A stretch of 64,000 nucleotides of DNA from Isoetes taiwanensis (Eukaryota; Streptophyta; Lycopodiopsida; Isoetales; Isoetaceae), in the NCBI GenBank assembly GCA_021234155.1, contig JAJEKV010000006.1, positions 8,709,003 through 8,773,002 of the forward strand, written 5' to 3'. The notes beneath the pieces are model-generated. The model made no database searches. It saw only the letters and a list, made by a program, of their open reading frames with translations, and had not been told where the DNA came from. Position numbers and translations under genes: made by a program. Within the stretch, counting starts at the first letter, position 1. The number at the start of each line of letters is the position of its first letter. Of this stretch, positions 22,484-34,088 are shown piece after piece.

Positions 22484-24360
22484 TTGGTGTTAATTTGGTG
22501 TAACAATCAACAATTCGGTGTTTGCAAAACTGCTTGTTGGGATTCTCGAGGAGCAGTTGACGGGCTGGGCAGAGGCAGCAGAGGTGCGGCCCTCACCCAA
22601 AGCAGATTCAGCACCCGCACTCAACCATTGACCACATCTTCACGCTATAACTCGATTGAAGACAAAGAACCGCCGATCTATATTGTTGCTTTGTGGATTT
22701 TGGCGAAGGCATTTGACAATCGCGGCTCGAAAAACTATGGGCAAGACTGCAATACCGGGGTTCCCATAGATTTGCGCAATGCAATTAACGCACTATATGA
22801 AAGATGCTCGGGTCGGTTGCAGCAGACAAGCCAACCATTTGATAGTAGTATCGAGTTCGCCGTGATGCCCTCTCCCCAACATTGTTTGGACTTTACATTG
22901 ATCAATTGGAGAACCGGCTTGTCCGATAATGGGGCTATGGAGCTCACCTTCTCTATCGAGATCATAAGACAGCTTAATATATGCCGATGATGTGGACCTC
23001 CTAGCTTACACACCAGCCAGCATGCAACGACATCTCAATGCCCCTCGACACATTCGCGCCAGTTTAATCGATATGCGTCAACCCGCCAAGACTAAGGTGG
23101 TTTTCATATCATCTTCACGTCACCGAGGGTCCCTCCCTTCGCTACCAAGGCCGTAATGTGGAAGTTGCATCCACATACAAGTATTTGGGAGTGGAGTTTC
23201 CTTCTACTATGCACCGGACACATCCATACCTGGCCACGAAAGTGACGGTAGTGGAAGGCACTATATGCAATGCAAAACAATAGTCATAGAGCGAGTTGTA
23301 TGATTGGGCCCATCACCACACCTGCTCAAGGTCTTAGTAGAGCCCGTCCTTTTATACCTGGTGGAAGTATGGGGTCCAAAAAGGTATCACTTGCTACTTG
23401 GAATGACTTGGAGCAGTCCGTAAAGCCTTCTTAGTACGAAAGCACTAGGGGTGAAGTCCACAAATCCCCATATCAAATTCTCTACCGCAGAGACGTAATT
23501 TTGCCTCTTCGTAGGGCCCCTTGATCGCCACATTGTTTATTTTCCCAGGAAGATGGTCAACATGGACGATGCTCGCCTCCCTAAACTAGCTTATATCATG
23601 GCAATGGGGCGCAGCCCCTCAAGGCCTCTTTGGAAGGAAAAGAGAGCCTCAATGGTTGGCTAGATGGAATGTGCAGAGCACGTGCATACATGTGCAAACA
23701 GAGGCGCATCGCCATAGCTTGAGGCAATATCTTGACGCTTGCTTCCTCAGCAAGCTTTGGGATGCCAATGCCCTTGAACATGTCAAGACAAAGACACTAC
23801 CGCCACATAAATCCCACATTGAACGAGGCCCGCAATGCTATCTCAAGCACCCACTTGCCCATGAAAAGGCGCAGACTCATTGCCGCCATTCGCACAGGGG
23901 CACATCATCTTCGAATTGAGATGGGCAGATGGATTGATGAGCCACGCCAGGACAGGCTCTGTCAATGCTGCCAAATGGGAGTCATTGAGGATGGATCTCA
24001 TACCCTTCAAAGTTGCCCAGCATATGATCAAATTCGGACGCTATGCCGAAGGTGGTCGTCGCCCGCCCACCGTTACATGTGACATTGAGCACAGCATCCG
24101 TACGGGTGCTGGTATCATACCTTCAGGAGGTTATGGACATGCGAGATCAGCTATGTCCTCAGGCACACACTTGACATGTATATATACATTGATGTATACT
24201 TGTACAGTTTGACAGCATTCTTATTACTGCCACGGTTTTTCCCTCGAAAACCCTTCGGGGCGGGGGTTTTTTAACCTGGACAGTAATAGTTATGGGTCCC
24301 ATAGGCCGATTGGCCTCAGTGGACGATAAAAAAATCATTCTCATTCTCATTCTACTGATA
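22484..24360 (+). mobile_element. 5'-truncated LINE (non-LTR retrotransposon) relic
   Basis: Seen: LWILAKAFDNRGSKNYG, then VPIDLRNAINALYERCSGRL and SSIEFAVMPSPQHCLDFTLI (corrupted QGCPLSPTLF-type block) in the frame 22484-22990. Next is YADDVDLLAYTPASMQRHL just after 22978: the YADD reverse-transcriptase active site, one frame over. YKYLGVEFP-like sequence (KTKVVFIS and STYKYLGVEF) follows. The 3' part (about 23732-24082) includes LCQCCQMGVIEDGSHTLQSC, a C-terminal CCHC finger of LINE proteins. A short T-rich/hairpin tail ends with repeated CATTCT near 24335-24355. The 5' end (endonuclease) is missing and the frames are broken several times. Confidence 0.75.
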
Positions 24361-24439
24361 CCTTACTTTCACCTCCTCTTATGTCATCAGCTCTTGCATC
24401 CCCTCATCCAACTCGCATAATAAAAGCACCTGCGTGGGC

Positions 24440-25536
24440 AGAGGATTGCTTGTTCATTTCGAATTCTCCCTATTGAACCTCTTACATACCATCAAGCAAT
24501 TTATAATCCACCTAAAGGTGAGTGGATATGAGCCATGCAAGATGAAATTCACTCTATTCATGAAGCTGAAATATAGTCTCTGGTTTCTCGCCCTTCTGAC
24601 AGGCCCATCATTTCTTGCAAATGGGTTTATATGTTAAAATATCACCCCAACGGAGACATTGCCCACTTTAAGGTGCATTTGGTGGCCCATAAATTCAATT
24701 AAACAGAAGGTATTCATATGCTCCTATAGCACCCATAATATCAATTCAGACTCTTCTTGCCTATGCTACTCTCAAACGTTATTTAGTTCATCAAATGGAT
24801 GTTCAAAATGCTTTTTTAAATGGTGGTCTAATAGAAGAACTTTATTTAGAACAACCATAGGGATTTGTTGCAGCAGATTCCAGTCAAGTATGTCGCCCAC
24901 ACAAGGCACTTTATGGTCTTCCTCAAGCCTCTGCGTCTTGGTACACAAGGCTAGATCGGACCCTTTACCAATTGGGCTTTTAGCACAATGATGCCAATCC
25001 TTCAGTCTAATTCTGCCTCAAACCTTCCTTTCTTACTATTGTTTGCTATGTCAATGATCTCTTGATCATTGCTGCCTCTCAGAAAGAGTGCAGCCCCTCA
25101 AATCACAACTCCATTCCTTTTTTGAAATGAAAGATTTTGGGTCTATTCATTACTTTCTCAGTCTACAAATTGATTAAAATCATGGCTATCTCTCCCTCAA
25201 CCAGACCAAATACCTGTCTGACATTCTCGCCAAATCCCATATTCTTGATTGCAATTTTGTCTCCACTTCTCTTGAATTCGGCGTCCATCTAGTTCTTGAC
25301 GACCCTCCCTGCTCTAGTTCCCTTCATCACATTCATTTCCAATACCGAAATATTCTTGGAATGATCAATTTCACTGTATTTCTACCCCACCAGCTGCACT
25401 TCCCCTTTGCAAGCTTTCTCAGTTCTCCAATGATCTTCCTTGGCATTCTTTCTAATATATAGTGTTGCATATTCTTGAGGCTTATATGATTTGGTCAATA
25501 TATTAGGTAGGGAAGTAGAATCACATCTTCTATGCC
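24440..25536 (+). mobile_element. Ty1/copia pol fragment (reverse transcriptase), decayed
   Basis: Blocks in order: ISCKWVYMLKYHPNGDIAHF-type start (about 24608), HQMDVQNAFLNGGLIEELYL (about 24790, the classical copia LDVKNAFLHG-type block), RPHKALYGLPQASASWYTRL (about 24895), and CYVNDLLIIAA (about 25047), where the active-site YVDD has become YVND. Then FFEMKDFGSIHYFLSLQID (about 25120) and QTKYLSDILAKSHI. Several in-frame stops and slips are present. LTRs were not recognised. It is cut at 25537 by the solo LTR insertion. Confidence 0.8.
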
Positions 25537-25541
25537 ATAAC

Positions 25542-27148
25542 TGTGACGTATATTTCTAGGCCACGTCACCATACAAGCCTACCTTAGTAGCCTTGTATTC
25601 TGTATAAGCGTGGAAGGGTGTATGGCTAAGTTATTCACATAACTTAGCCAATCTTAGGGATGGACCATTTTCCACATGGCCCCATCCTATTGGGCACCTG
25701 CCACACGGATGCACCCAATTGGGTCACGTGGCATGACATGGCAACCCTAACCTATAAATGGCCAAACCCTAATCCTAGGCCAATTTTCTGGCTCCAACAG
25801 TCTTGGAACCTTGCTCGTGCTTGAAACATCGTTTCGAGAACTGTCTGTTGTGGCATAGCCTAGCTCAACAGTCCCCAGAGCGTGTGCACATCGAAGAGCA
25901 CGGGGTCTACTTCGAACTCCTTGAAGATCATGGAGATGCCGGGTGCAGGAGGGAGTTCCTTAGGAGCAGGTATTTAGAGTATAGTCTTTTGTAGATCTCC
26001 TGAAAGTTATAGTTCCAGGTGGGTTAGCGTTTCGTAAGGCATTCTAGAACCTTCAATGTAGATTTTGAACCCTAATCAATGAACCCTAATTGTAAGTTAG
26101 ATGCATGTGATTAGGATTAGATGGTTTTCTCATTATTTATCATGTTATATGGATATATAATGTTGTTTGATCATGTTTGCTCCTCTTGTATTGGGAAGGG
26201 GGATAGAGACCTAGTGGCCATTATCTAGATGATGCTCCTAGTTTAGACCCCTTAGTTCCTATTAGATGCGGCCTGTGCATAGAGCCCACCAGGCTATGGA
26301 GGCTATGGAGTGATTGAGCACCACATAACGGGGTTACTGGTAAAGTGGAGGGAGGTTCCTGCTGAGTGGGCTACTGAGGACCCATAGCGGGCTAGGCCTA
26401 TAGTCGGTCATTTCGTGTGGGCCGGGTATGGGTCCGACACTTCCTGGGTCAATAGTGTCGCCCTGACTCTCAAGAGTTGCAGGTATCGGCCTGACTCTTA
26501 TTTTGGGGGAGTTCAGTTGAGTACGGACGTGTGTCGCCACGATCCTCTAGCCACCCATGGAGCCACTATTCTCTGGGAAGGGGAGATGCAACCCTTCCTA
26601 CCTCATCGAACCGAGGAGATTCAATCCGGAGTAGTCTTGTTGGGTGATACTATGAGACTGCATCTTCGGCAGGTTACAATCATGTTAGAGTCTGATTTAA
26701 CCCATCTGCAAAATATGCACAGGAGCGATGGATGGAGTGGTCAACCCTAGCCATTGTCTATAGCCAGCCCCGCCATTGTTATATCTCAGCCTGCTCTATC
26801 TTGAGGCCTAGCCATCAGTCTACTTTCCTTACGAGTCTGAGCCTGGGTAGGAGCTCATATGTTTTGCAGTTTGTTGTTATCTTTTGATGTATCTATGCTT
26901 ATATGGATGCGCTACCCTTCGAGGTAGTTGATTGTGCTGTTATTGCTAATGCTGCCGATATGTTTATGCTTCTGCTGTTATAGGAGCCCATAGAGGAAGG
27001 GCACGCAAGACACCTTTGTATTCCCTTCCCGCACCATGGTGATCCTAGGTGCGGGATAGACAGAGGGCCCATGCGGCCGGAGGGTGGGATGCAAGATTTC
27101 CGACGAGATGTACGACGGGGCGTCGTATATTTGGTGGGGAACGTCACA
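25542..27148 (+). mobile_element. Solo LTR of a Ty3/gypsy element, 1.6 kb
   Basis: Starts TGTGACGTATATTTC and ends GGGGAACGTCACA, with the identical pentamer ATAAC on both sides (25537-25541 and 27149-27153). This is a perfect gypsy-type target duplication. A TATA-like CCTATAAATGG lies at 25750. Its middle shares blocks with the LTRs of the giant element at 37-62 kb (CTTGTATTGGGAAGGGGG, GGATGGAGTGG, GAGTCTGAGCCT-GGGTAGGA), so it is a diverged member of the same family group. No internal region is present, so it arose by LTR-LTR recombination. Confidence 0.85.
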
Positions 27149-27153
27149 ATAAC

Positions 27154-27530
27154 ATAGAATGGTTTTCTTGCTTTTCCTTATTAAGACTTCTATTTTATTC
27201 CAGTGCCATTCTATCTACAGCAAGAGCAACGTTGCTTCCTTTTTTTCCTGTAAGAGAAAAAGGAGAGCAACGTTGCTTCATTTGACTTCTTCCTCAAACA
27301 CATATGCAAGAGCTCATTATGGTGCAAGAGCTTGCTTTCTTGAGGCCGACACATATGCAATCTACCATTCAATGATGAAAGCACTACATGCTTCTATAAA
27401 TAATGCTTATCTTGGTGGACTGATGCCTAAGATGGTCTACCTTTATCCTAGCCCATAACATTCTTATGAGATGTGCATAATAGATCTCAGTAGAAATATG
27501 TTCAATTTTAGAGATGGTACCTGCTAAGGA
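27154..27530. other. Continuation of the solo-LTR target, unassigned
   Basis: Short plus-strand frame 27159-27458 with no recognised motif. The word GAGAGCAACGTTGCTTC (27251-27278 region) echoes GAGCAACGTTGCTTCC near 27223, a local repeat. Probably old element sequence. Confidence 0.3.
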
Positions 27531-28166
27531 CATGTGTTGCACGATCCTCTAGCCACCCATGAAACCATTGTGCTCGGGGAAGGGATTTGTTCCATTCCTG
27601 CCTCATCAGACCAAGGAGATGCAACCTGGAATAGTCTTATGGGGTGACTCTATGAGATTACGTCTTCAAAAGGCTACAATCATGCCACAACATGTTTCAG
27701 CCTATCTGCAAAGTGTGCATATGAGGGACAAATGGAGTGGACTACCATAGCCAATGCTCTATGCCAGCCAACGCCATTGTCATGACTCTATCTGTTGTTG
27801 CCCAAAGAACTTGACCATCATTTCGACCCCCTTTGAGTTTGAGCCTGAGGTAGAACCCTCATTTATGATGCATTGTATATGTTATATTAATGTTATGTTG
27901 ATGATGGATGGGCCACTCTTTGTGGTGGCATATTATTATGTGTAATGTTGCTAGTGTAACATATATATACGCTCCTGTAGTATAGGATATTCTAGAGAAG
28001 GCATGGGACAAATGACACTTCCATATCCTTCGCTCAGACACTTGGCCATTACAAATGGTCCGACTCAGATGGGGGACCTGTCATGGTAATAGTTTTGTTG
28101 GGAAAAGGAATTTCTCGTATTTATACGATGAGAGCATCGTTTAGGTTTGGGGAGTGTGACAATTTC
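27531..28166 (+). mobile_element. Second gypsy LTR fragment
   Basis: GATCCTCTAGCCACCCATG, TGCCTCATCAGACCAAGGAG and CTGCAAAGTGTGCATATGAG follow the same order as in the solo LTR (26540-26740) and the giant element's LTRs. It is truncated at its 5' side and ends near GGGGAGTGTGAC at 28166. No target duplication was seen. Confidence 0.65.
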
Positions 28167-28174
28167 CAATCAAA

Positions 28175-28710
28175 AACTATGCTAACCTTCTCTAGATCTA
28201 TGGAGACACCTTGGTGTGATATGATAGCCAAGAAACTCTACATTATCCTGATTGAACTGGCATTTCTCCAGTTTGGCATAAAGTCCATGTTCTTGCAGCT
28301 TCTGAAGGACCTTCCAATCATGTTCGTCATGCTCTTCTAGAGTCTTCAAATAAGCCAGAATATCATCCAAATAAATGATAACAAAGAGATCTAACAACTC
28401 TCGAAAGACGTCGTTACCCATGTGCTAAAAGACTGCTGGATCATTAATAGGACCGAAGGGCATGACAGTATACCCAAAATGACCATACCAAGTTCAAAAA
28501 ACTATCTTTCACTCATCACTTTCTTTGATCCGAATAAGATTATTGGCACCTATAAAATCAATTTTAGTGAATTACCGTGCACCTTGCAGTCATTCAAGCA
28601 ACTCTCAAATCAGAGGAAGAGAATGTTGATTGTGCATCATGACCTTGTTGAGGCTACAATAATCCACAACTAACCGCAAAGAACTATTCTCTTGAAGAGA
28701 AATAAGATGG
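28175..28710 (-). mobile_element. Antisense gypsy reverse-transcriptase fragment
   Basis: On minus, the frame 28182-28421 contains [12 protein letters not shown] (YLDD active site), then [20 protein letters not shown] and KLEKCQF, a classical Ty3/gypsy block. Upstream on minus (28422-28700) the SLRLVVDY-type, KFTKIDF and HFGYTVMPFG blocks follow with stops. It abuts the LTR fragment in opposite orientation, so the two come from different insertions or a rearrangement. Confidence 0.8.
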
Positions 28711-30770
28711 CAACTTCTGTAGATGATTGAAAATGCTGGACAGACTCACTTGCAAGATTCTTCTCCATATAGGTCTGCAAAGCTTCTAACTCTGTTGGCA
28801 GCAAAGAGGCCACATGGTGGGTTTTGTCCTTCGCTAGAGATCAATGAGGCAGTCATAGAGACAATGCTCCAGAAGCTTGCTGGCTTTAACCTTATTAAAA
28901 AATGTCGATAAAGGAAGGGCAGGAGTGGGCATCACTGAAGTTGACGGATGAACTTGAATTGCAAATGTTGAACTCGATCTTGCTTGCAAATTTGATAAAC
29001 TTGTGGAGATAAGTCTTCAAGATACAGATCTGAGGACATGACTAGGATGAAGCTTTTACAGAAACGGGAACCTGGACTGGAGCAGGGACATGAACTAGAG
29101 CAGGAACTAGGACATCATCTGAAACATGGACTGAATAGGAGAAGGGAATCAGATCAGGATATGGAGCAGAAATAGGAACTGGAACATGAACAAGAGCGGA
29201 ATCAGGTGCCCACAATACTACACAGACTGGAATAGATATAGAGACAAAAAATTACAAATGAACTAGAATTAGAACTAGAACCAGTAAACCAAAATGATCT
29301 TGAATGTCAGTCAATCTGTGGGTTATGCAACTCGAGCCAGAGAAGACCCAAGGCTATGGCGCATGTGGCCTAACAATGAGATTAAAGGAAATGCTCCAAT
29401 AAGCTCCTTCAAAGAGAACCCAAAGAGGTATAATACATTCTATGACTGCATCCGAAGAGATCTCTCATCCATCAATCACACTAACAAAACTCAGGTGGCT
29501 CAATCTTGATTCTAGAGATGGCATGCTTAGGAGCAAATGCACTATCCATAAAAGGAGGCATTTGCACCACTATTGAGTTATGTCAAAGCATCTAACCTTC
29601 CTACCTTAAGGAATAAACCTTCATCACATTTGGAAGGAGTCTGACAAATATAGGCCAGTCGTCGAGAGACTCCTACTACTTAGATTGGACTCGAAAGATT
29701 TTCGACCGATTTGATCGCTTAACAGGACATCCGCAATCGATATGGTTAATACCTCCATCGTAGAGGCAGAGGTTGGCCTCTCTTTAGTGCTGCTTCTCGA
29801 CCCGGGGGATTCAGCATTCTTTGCAGTACGGGACATGTGCATGCAATAAAGGGGAATTTTTACCATTTTGTATTTGTATACTTACCAATAGGAGGTTTTT
29901 TCGCCATTATCTGGGCCAAAATATATACTTTAGGGTTAAATTTTCTTTCAAAGATCAGTATACTAGGGATGTTTTTGGACACTCTTCGAACGTAGATGTC
30001 CATACGTTTTTATTACTAAGTGCATCCCCCAGGCTTCTCGATTGCAGACAAGGGCCCTCGAATCACACGATCAATCTGCATAGGTGTCTGGCCATCTGAC
30101 TTAGGGGATACGAGCAGTTCAGAAACTGTTGTGACTACTAGAGCTTGCGAAATTAGACAATGAGGTTGATTTCGTATTTCTTGTTTCGCTTAAAAAGACG
30201 GTTATTACAAACAGTCTCGAAAGGCCGCATCATTATAGAGTATATCTATAGAAATATAGTGGAACTCAGAAGGATAAATGGAAGCTGGATGAGAACCTTG
30301 TCTGAGTTTGCCATGCTAAGTAACAGTTGGCACTGCCGATCGATATCTCAAAAACATGCCTCATGTTCATGAGTGAACGTGGCAAAATTCTGCAACTCGA
30401 GAGCCCCTCTCTTCAGCAAGGGGACAAAATGCTTAAAGCTTATCTTGAAAGTAGAGAGCCAACTAGCCGACATGTTCCCGATCCGTGAGATAAATTATAA
30501 GGGTGGAGGTGCATAACGAGACGAATCTGATTCAAAAACCATCAGAGCTTGGATCTAATGCTATCAAATTTCTCTAACAAGTTAATCTTAGGCTCTGATA
30601 ACCTCCTCTCAAAGCTAGAGGTTGACTCATGAGACGATACTCGTTCTTTGAGCTCTTTATTGTCTAGTTGCAATTGCTGGCATACTTGAACAAGCTGTTG
30701 GACTTGCTATAGGCTGACAAAAGTTGCAACTATATTCTAGAGATACAAATAAACATTACGGGTATTATGC
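28711..30770. other. Spacer, no gene recognised
   Basis: A purine-rich stretch (29040-29290) is built from repeated GAACTGGAACATGAAC/GAACTAGAAC-type words. Frames at 29294-29509, 29624-29866 (minus) and 29821-30099 show no family signature. It may be remnant pol-flanking element sequence. Confidence 0.35.
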
Positions 30771-30774
30771 TCAT

Positions 30775-30896
30775 ATGTATAAAGATGGTTGTCACACGGA
30801 TACAAAAATGTAGTTGCACGAGGCTGGATTCAAACTTGCAACTCTCTTCGCCACATATCTTTATCAACTATCTTTATCAACTGAGCTGCCTATATT
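30775..30896 (-). repeat. tRNA-derived SINE head (minus strand)
   Basis: Read on minus: TAGCTCAGTTGATAAAG (A-box) with an internal duplication of GATAAAGATAGTT/GATATG, then CAAGTTTGAATCCAGCC (B-box). The cloverleaf is not complete, so this is a SINE head or tRNA pseudogene and not a tRNA gene. Confidence 0.5.
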
Positions 30897-31430
30897 CTTT
30901 GAGAATATTATCTTATATCATCCTTACAGTGATGGTTCCTGAACCTAGGTGCATGTGCGACACTTGGTATAATCTCATCTATTGGAGTGGTCCGACTCCT
31001 CTAGGTATATATAGAGGAGTCTTATTCTTGTCGAACTATTCTGGTTCAACGCCAATCTTCAGCCTTTAGCTCAAGCCCTTATATTCAGCTCTAATCTATC
31101 AAGTGTTCCAGCATTCTCTCGTAGTTTCCCTTGTGGGCACCTCCCTTAAAGGATGTACTTGCTTGTTGGTCTCCGTGGACAAAGTATAAATGCATTGGAC
31201 TTGCTTGTTGGCCTCATTTCAAATGCATCTCATATGAATTGGTTTTCATTGAACAATGGTAAGAACGGTAATTTTCATCAGGTAAGAATGGTAATTTTCA
31301 TCAATGTACAGGATGGGTGGACAATGTCCTATTATGGTTCTTACTAGAAGTATCAAATTGTATTGGAATCTCTAATACAAGTAATGCTTTCCGCAGTCAT
31401 AATTACATAATATACAAATAACAATCTCTA
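30897..31430. other. 3' flank of the receptor kinase gene
   Basis: No gene recognised. A TATATATAG at about 31008 with flanking inverted CTCCTCTA/TAGAGGAG forms a small hairpin (30996-31020). The stretch nearest 31430 is the likely 3' UTR of the minus-strand kinase gene. Confidence 0.35.
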
Positions 31431-34088
31431 CTACACATCTCCTTCATCATCAACAGAATAGGGGTTATTTTCGTCATTGACATGGCGATATCCTTGCCTG
31501 TTGAAGACATCACTACCCTCGAGCATTTTGACAACCCCCTTCATAGAGGGGCGCATATTAGCATCTTCACAAGTGCACAAAAGTGCAACTTCTGTTGCCC
31601 GTCTCCCTTCTTCCTCATTGTAATCTTCCTGCATTAGCAATCGAGGATCAATTAATGTGCCATTTTTTATGCTCTCCTTAGCCCACTCTGAAAAATTTGT
31701 AGATTCTTCTTCTAATGCAACTGTTGCATAGCTTCTATGATCACTCAGAACCTCCAACACGACTATCCCAAAGCTGTAAACATCGTTCTTTTCGGAGACG
31801 CTTCCATTTATCCATTCTGGTGCCAAATAACCAAAAGTTCCCATCATTTTAGTGATAAACATTGAAGTCTGATCACCAGGCATCAACCTGCACAGTCCAA
31901 AATCTGAGACCTTAGCATTGAATGATTCATCCAACAATATATTTTGAGGTTTGACATCTAGATGAAGAATTTTGGGTTGGCATTCCTGATGCAAGTATGC
32001 TAGTCCTTGTGCAGTCCCTAAGAGAATTCTCATTCTCTTTGTCCAACTGAGAAAGACATCATCACTAAAGATCCATTTTTCTAAAGAGCTATTGGACATG
32101 AATTCATAAACAAGAAGTTTGTATGGGCCTTCTACACAGAATCCCAGTAACTGCACAAGATTGACATGGTGTATCCTTCCCAAAGTTTCAATTTCTGTCT
32201 TAAATTCCTGCATTCCCTGGCTATTGCTTTCCAACTTTTTGACTGCAACCTTCTTTCCATCAAGCAAGGTTCCCTCGTATACTCCACCAAACCCACCTTT
32301 CCCTAGCATTTTGCTGAAGTTATTCGTAATTGCTTCCAATTCCGGATAGCTAAAATTGGACAAAGACACCATTATGCCAGGAGAATCATCCGGACGCCCA
32401 CGTAAAAAAAGCCAGAGAAAAACTCTTTTGAATATTTGTATAGACAACCTGATAGACTGCATCTTTGCTGCATCAGATATGATGTAATGGGAGAAATAAG
32501 CCCATATTGAGGTAAACAACAAGATAAGAGTTAGCCCAGAGAAGGTTATTATAATGCCGTTTTGAAAATATTGAGAAACAAGTTGTACACTGATAGAAAT
32601 GAAGGCAGCAGCAGTGAAAAAGTTTAGAAAAACAACTAAGCAAATGCGTGCAGTGCGGTTGCAATGTTTACGTCCTGGCAGTTCTGTTATGATGAGACAT
32701 ATGGTGTTGATAACAGAGAAAGGGTAAAGGAAAAAGGAACCCCACGAAAAAATCTCTGCCACATATATAGCTTGTTGATTATCAGGCTGTTGTTGTGCCA
32801 CCACTGTTACATATGAGAACAGAATTGTTGTCATGTGCAGTATCACCAACACCTTGATAGCTTTTGAAGAATTAGGGTTTCTGCGCAGGAACTTGAGTAG
32901 GAATATTATGGTGGTTTGCAAAGTGACTAGATCAATGGCCAAAGCAGCTGCTGTGAATTTTGTAAATCGCACATAGCTAAACCAAACATAATAATAATAC
33001 ATATCTATGTAATACCAATACAGATGATGAAGCAGCAAGCTAGGTAGTCTAGCCATGGCTGTTACAGTTGCAAAGGTCGAACAAAGGATGATGATAAGCA
33101 GAACAGAGTTCAGACGAGAAGTCCTTTTGAAGACCCATAAAAATTGCAGGTAGATCATGGGAATGACCAGGCCAAGGATCAAACATGTAACCAAGATTGT
33201 TTTCCAGCGGGCTTCAAGGCAGTTAGCAAAGGCAATAGAATTATCATAATAGGGCGTTAGGGTTGTGCCATTATTTTTACCAGAACAACAAGCAGGGTGC
33301 CAACTCCACGTACCCGTTTCATATTTGTAGACGATGAAGGATCCATCCGGTTGCAGTCTCATGAAAACGTAGTTTATGCTAGAGTATGTTCCTTTTATAA
33401 GCGCATCAATGCGTACTTGCCATCTGAAATCTGTAGGCAAATCGCTGCTGTTGAAGCTATACAGGCCATCTTTATGGAGCTGGGCTTTTACTCCACCTGT
33501 CCAAAGCTGGCATAGCCGTTTTGAGGAGCTTTCGTTCACCATTAGGGTTCCGTCCTGCCATATGGCTGTAGCATTTCCTGCTGAATACATCTTTGTAAAA
33601 TTTTGCCCTAAAGGCAGGATGTCTGATATATAATCCGTGCTGTGCCATACCGCTGCATCGTTCCCATCATACAGAACTAAGTTTCCACTTGATTCCATCT
33701 TCCAGCTCTTCACGCCTTTGCCTGCCGACCAAACAGCTTCCTTGCCATCATCCTTCAGCACAATTGTTCCACTTGAATTTAGCACTAGCGTAGAATCCCA
33801 TCCTACTCTCTGCTTTGAGTCCCAGATCATCTGAGGCTCTCCGTTGTCAATTCTCACAAAAATTCCAAATACAAATTTGTGTTTTGATTTTGGCACTCGT
33901 TGAAAGGAAAGCGAGAATTCCTCGTTACCTAAAATGGTGAAATTGTCGACCAGAACCGGATATAGGGGACCCATATCAGTATCCCAGTGGACACTGCGAG
34001 GAATAAGAGTATAGTTGATTGAAAGAGATTGAGCTTGTATTGTAAAGCAGCATAATAAGAAGACGACGACACTGGTTAGTAGCGCCAT
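31431..34088 (-). CDS. Bulb-lectin receptor-like kinase with about seven membrane segments
   Basis: Intact intronless 885-codon frame. Residues 1-20 form a signal peptide. Residues ~25-200 are a bulb-type (G-type, mannose-binding-like) lectin region with STLVLNSSGTIVLKDDG and SSGNLVLYDG. A glycosylatable stretch runs to ~290. Instead of one membrane helix there are about seven hydrophobic segments: ~297-320, 326-346, 378-401, 412-431, 445-470, 481-505 and 511-538. The kinase domain (~588-860) is complete: LGKGGFGGVY (595-604), Lys617, Glu632, HLDVKPQN with Asp711, DFG 729-731 and APE 756-758. The residue before the catalytic Asp is Leu, so it is a non-RD kinase. Role by family: plasma-membrane perception of a carbohydrate or other ligand and Ser/Thr phosphorylation. 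The multi-pass linker is very unusual for plant receptor kinases. The start Met precedes the signal peptide directly. Confidence 0.92.
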   Translation of the reverse strand: MALLTSVVVFLLCCFTIQAQSLSINYTLIPRSVHWDTDMGPLYPVLVDNFTILGNEEFSLSFQRVPKSKHKFVFGIFVRIDNGEPQMIWDSKQRVGWDSTLVLNSSGTIVLKDDGKEAVWSAGKGVKSWKMESSGNLVLYDGNDAAVWHSTDYISDILPLGQNFTKMYSAGNATAIWQDGTLMVNESSSKRLCQLWTGGVKAQLHKDGLYSFNSSDLPTDFRWQVRIDALIKGTYSSINYVFMRLQPDGSFIVYKYETGTWSWHPACCSGKNNGTTLTPYYDNSIAFANCLEARWKTILVTCLILGLVIPMIYLQFLWVFKRTSRLNSVLLIIILCSTFATVTAMARLPSLLLHHLYWYYIDMYYYYVWFSYVRFTKFTAAALAIDLVTLQTTIIFLLKFLRRNPNSSKAIKVLVILHMTTILFSYVTVVAQQQPDNQQAIYVAEIFSWGSFFLYPFSVINTICLIITELPGRKHCNRTARICLVVFLNFFTAAAFISISVQLVSQYFQNGIIITFSGLTLILLFTSIWAYFSHYIISDAAKMQSIRLSIQIFKRVFLWLFLRGRPDDSPGIMVSLSNFSYPELEAITNNFSKMLGKGGFGGVYEGTLLDGKKVAVKKLESNSQGMQEFKTEIETLGRIHHVNLVQLLGFCVEGPYKLLVYEFMSNSSLEKWIFSDDVFLSWTKRMRILLGTAQGLAYLHQECQPKILHLDVKPQNILLDESFNAKVSDFGLCRLMPGDQTSMFITKMMGTFGYLAPEWINGSVSEKNDVYSFGIVVLEVLSDHRSYATVALEEESTNFSEWAKESIKNGTLIDPRLLMQEDYNEEEGRRATEVALLCTCEDANMRPSMKGVVKMLEGSDVFNRQGYRHVNDENNPYSVDDEGDV

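Noticed and set aside
28083-28340. Plus frame over the antisense RT fragment
   Set aside because: Shadow of the minus-strand YLDD-bearing reverse transcriptase.
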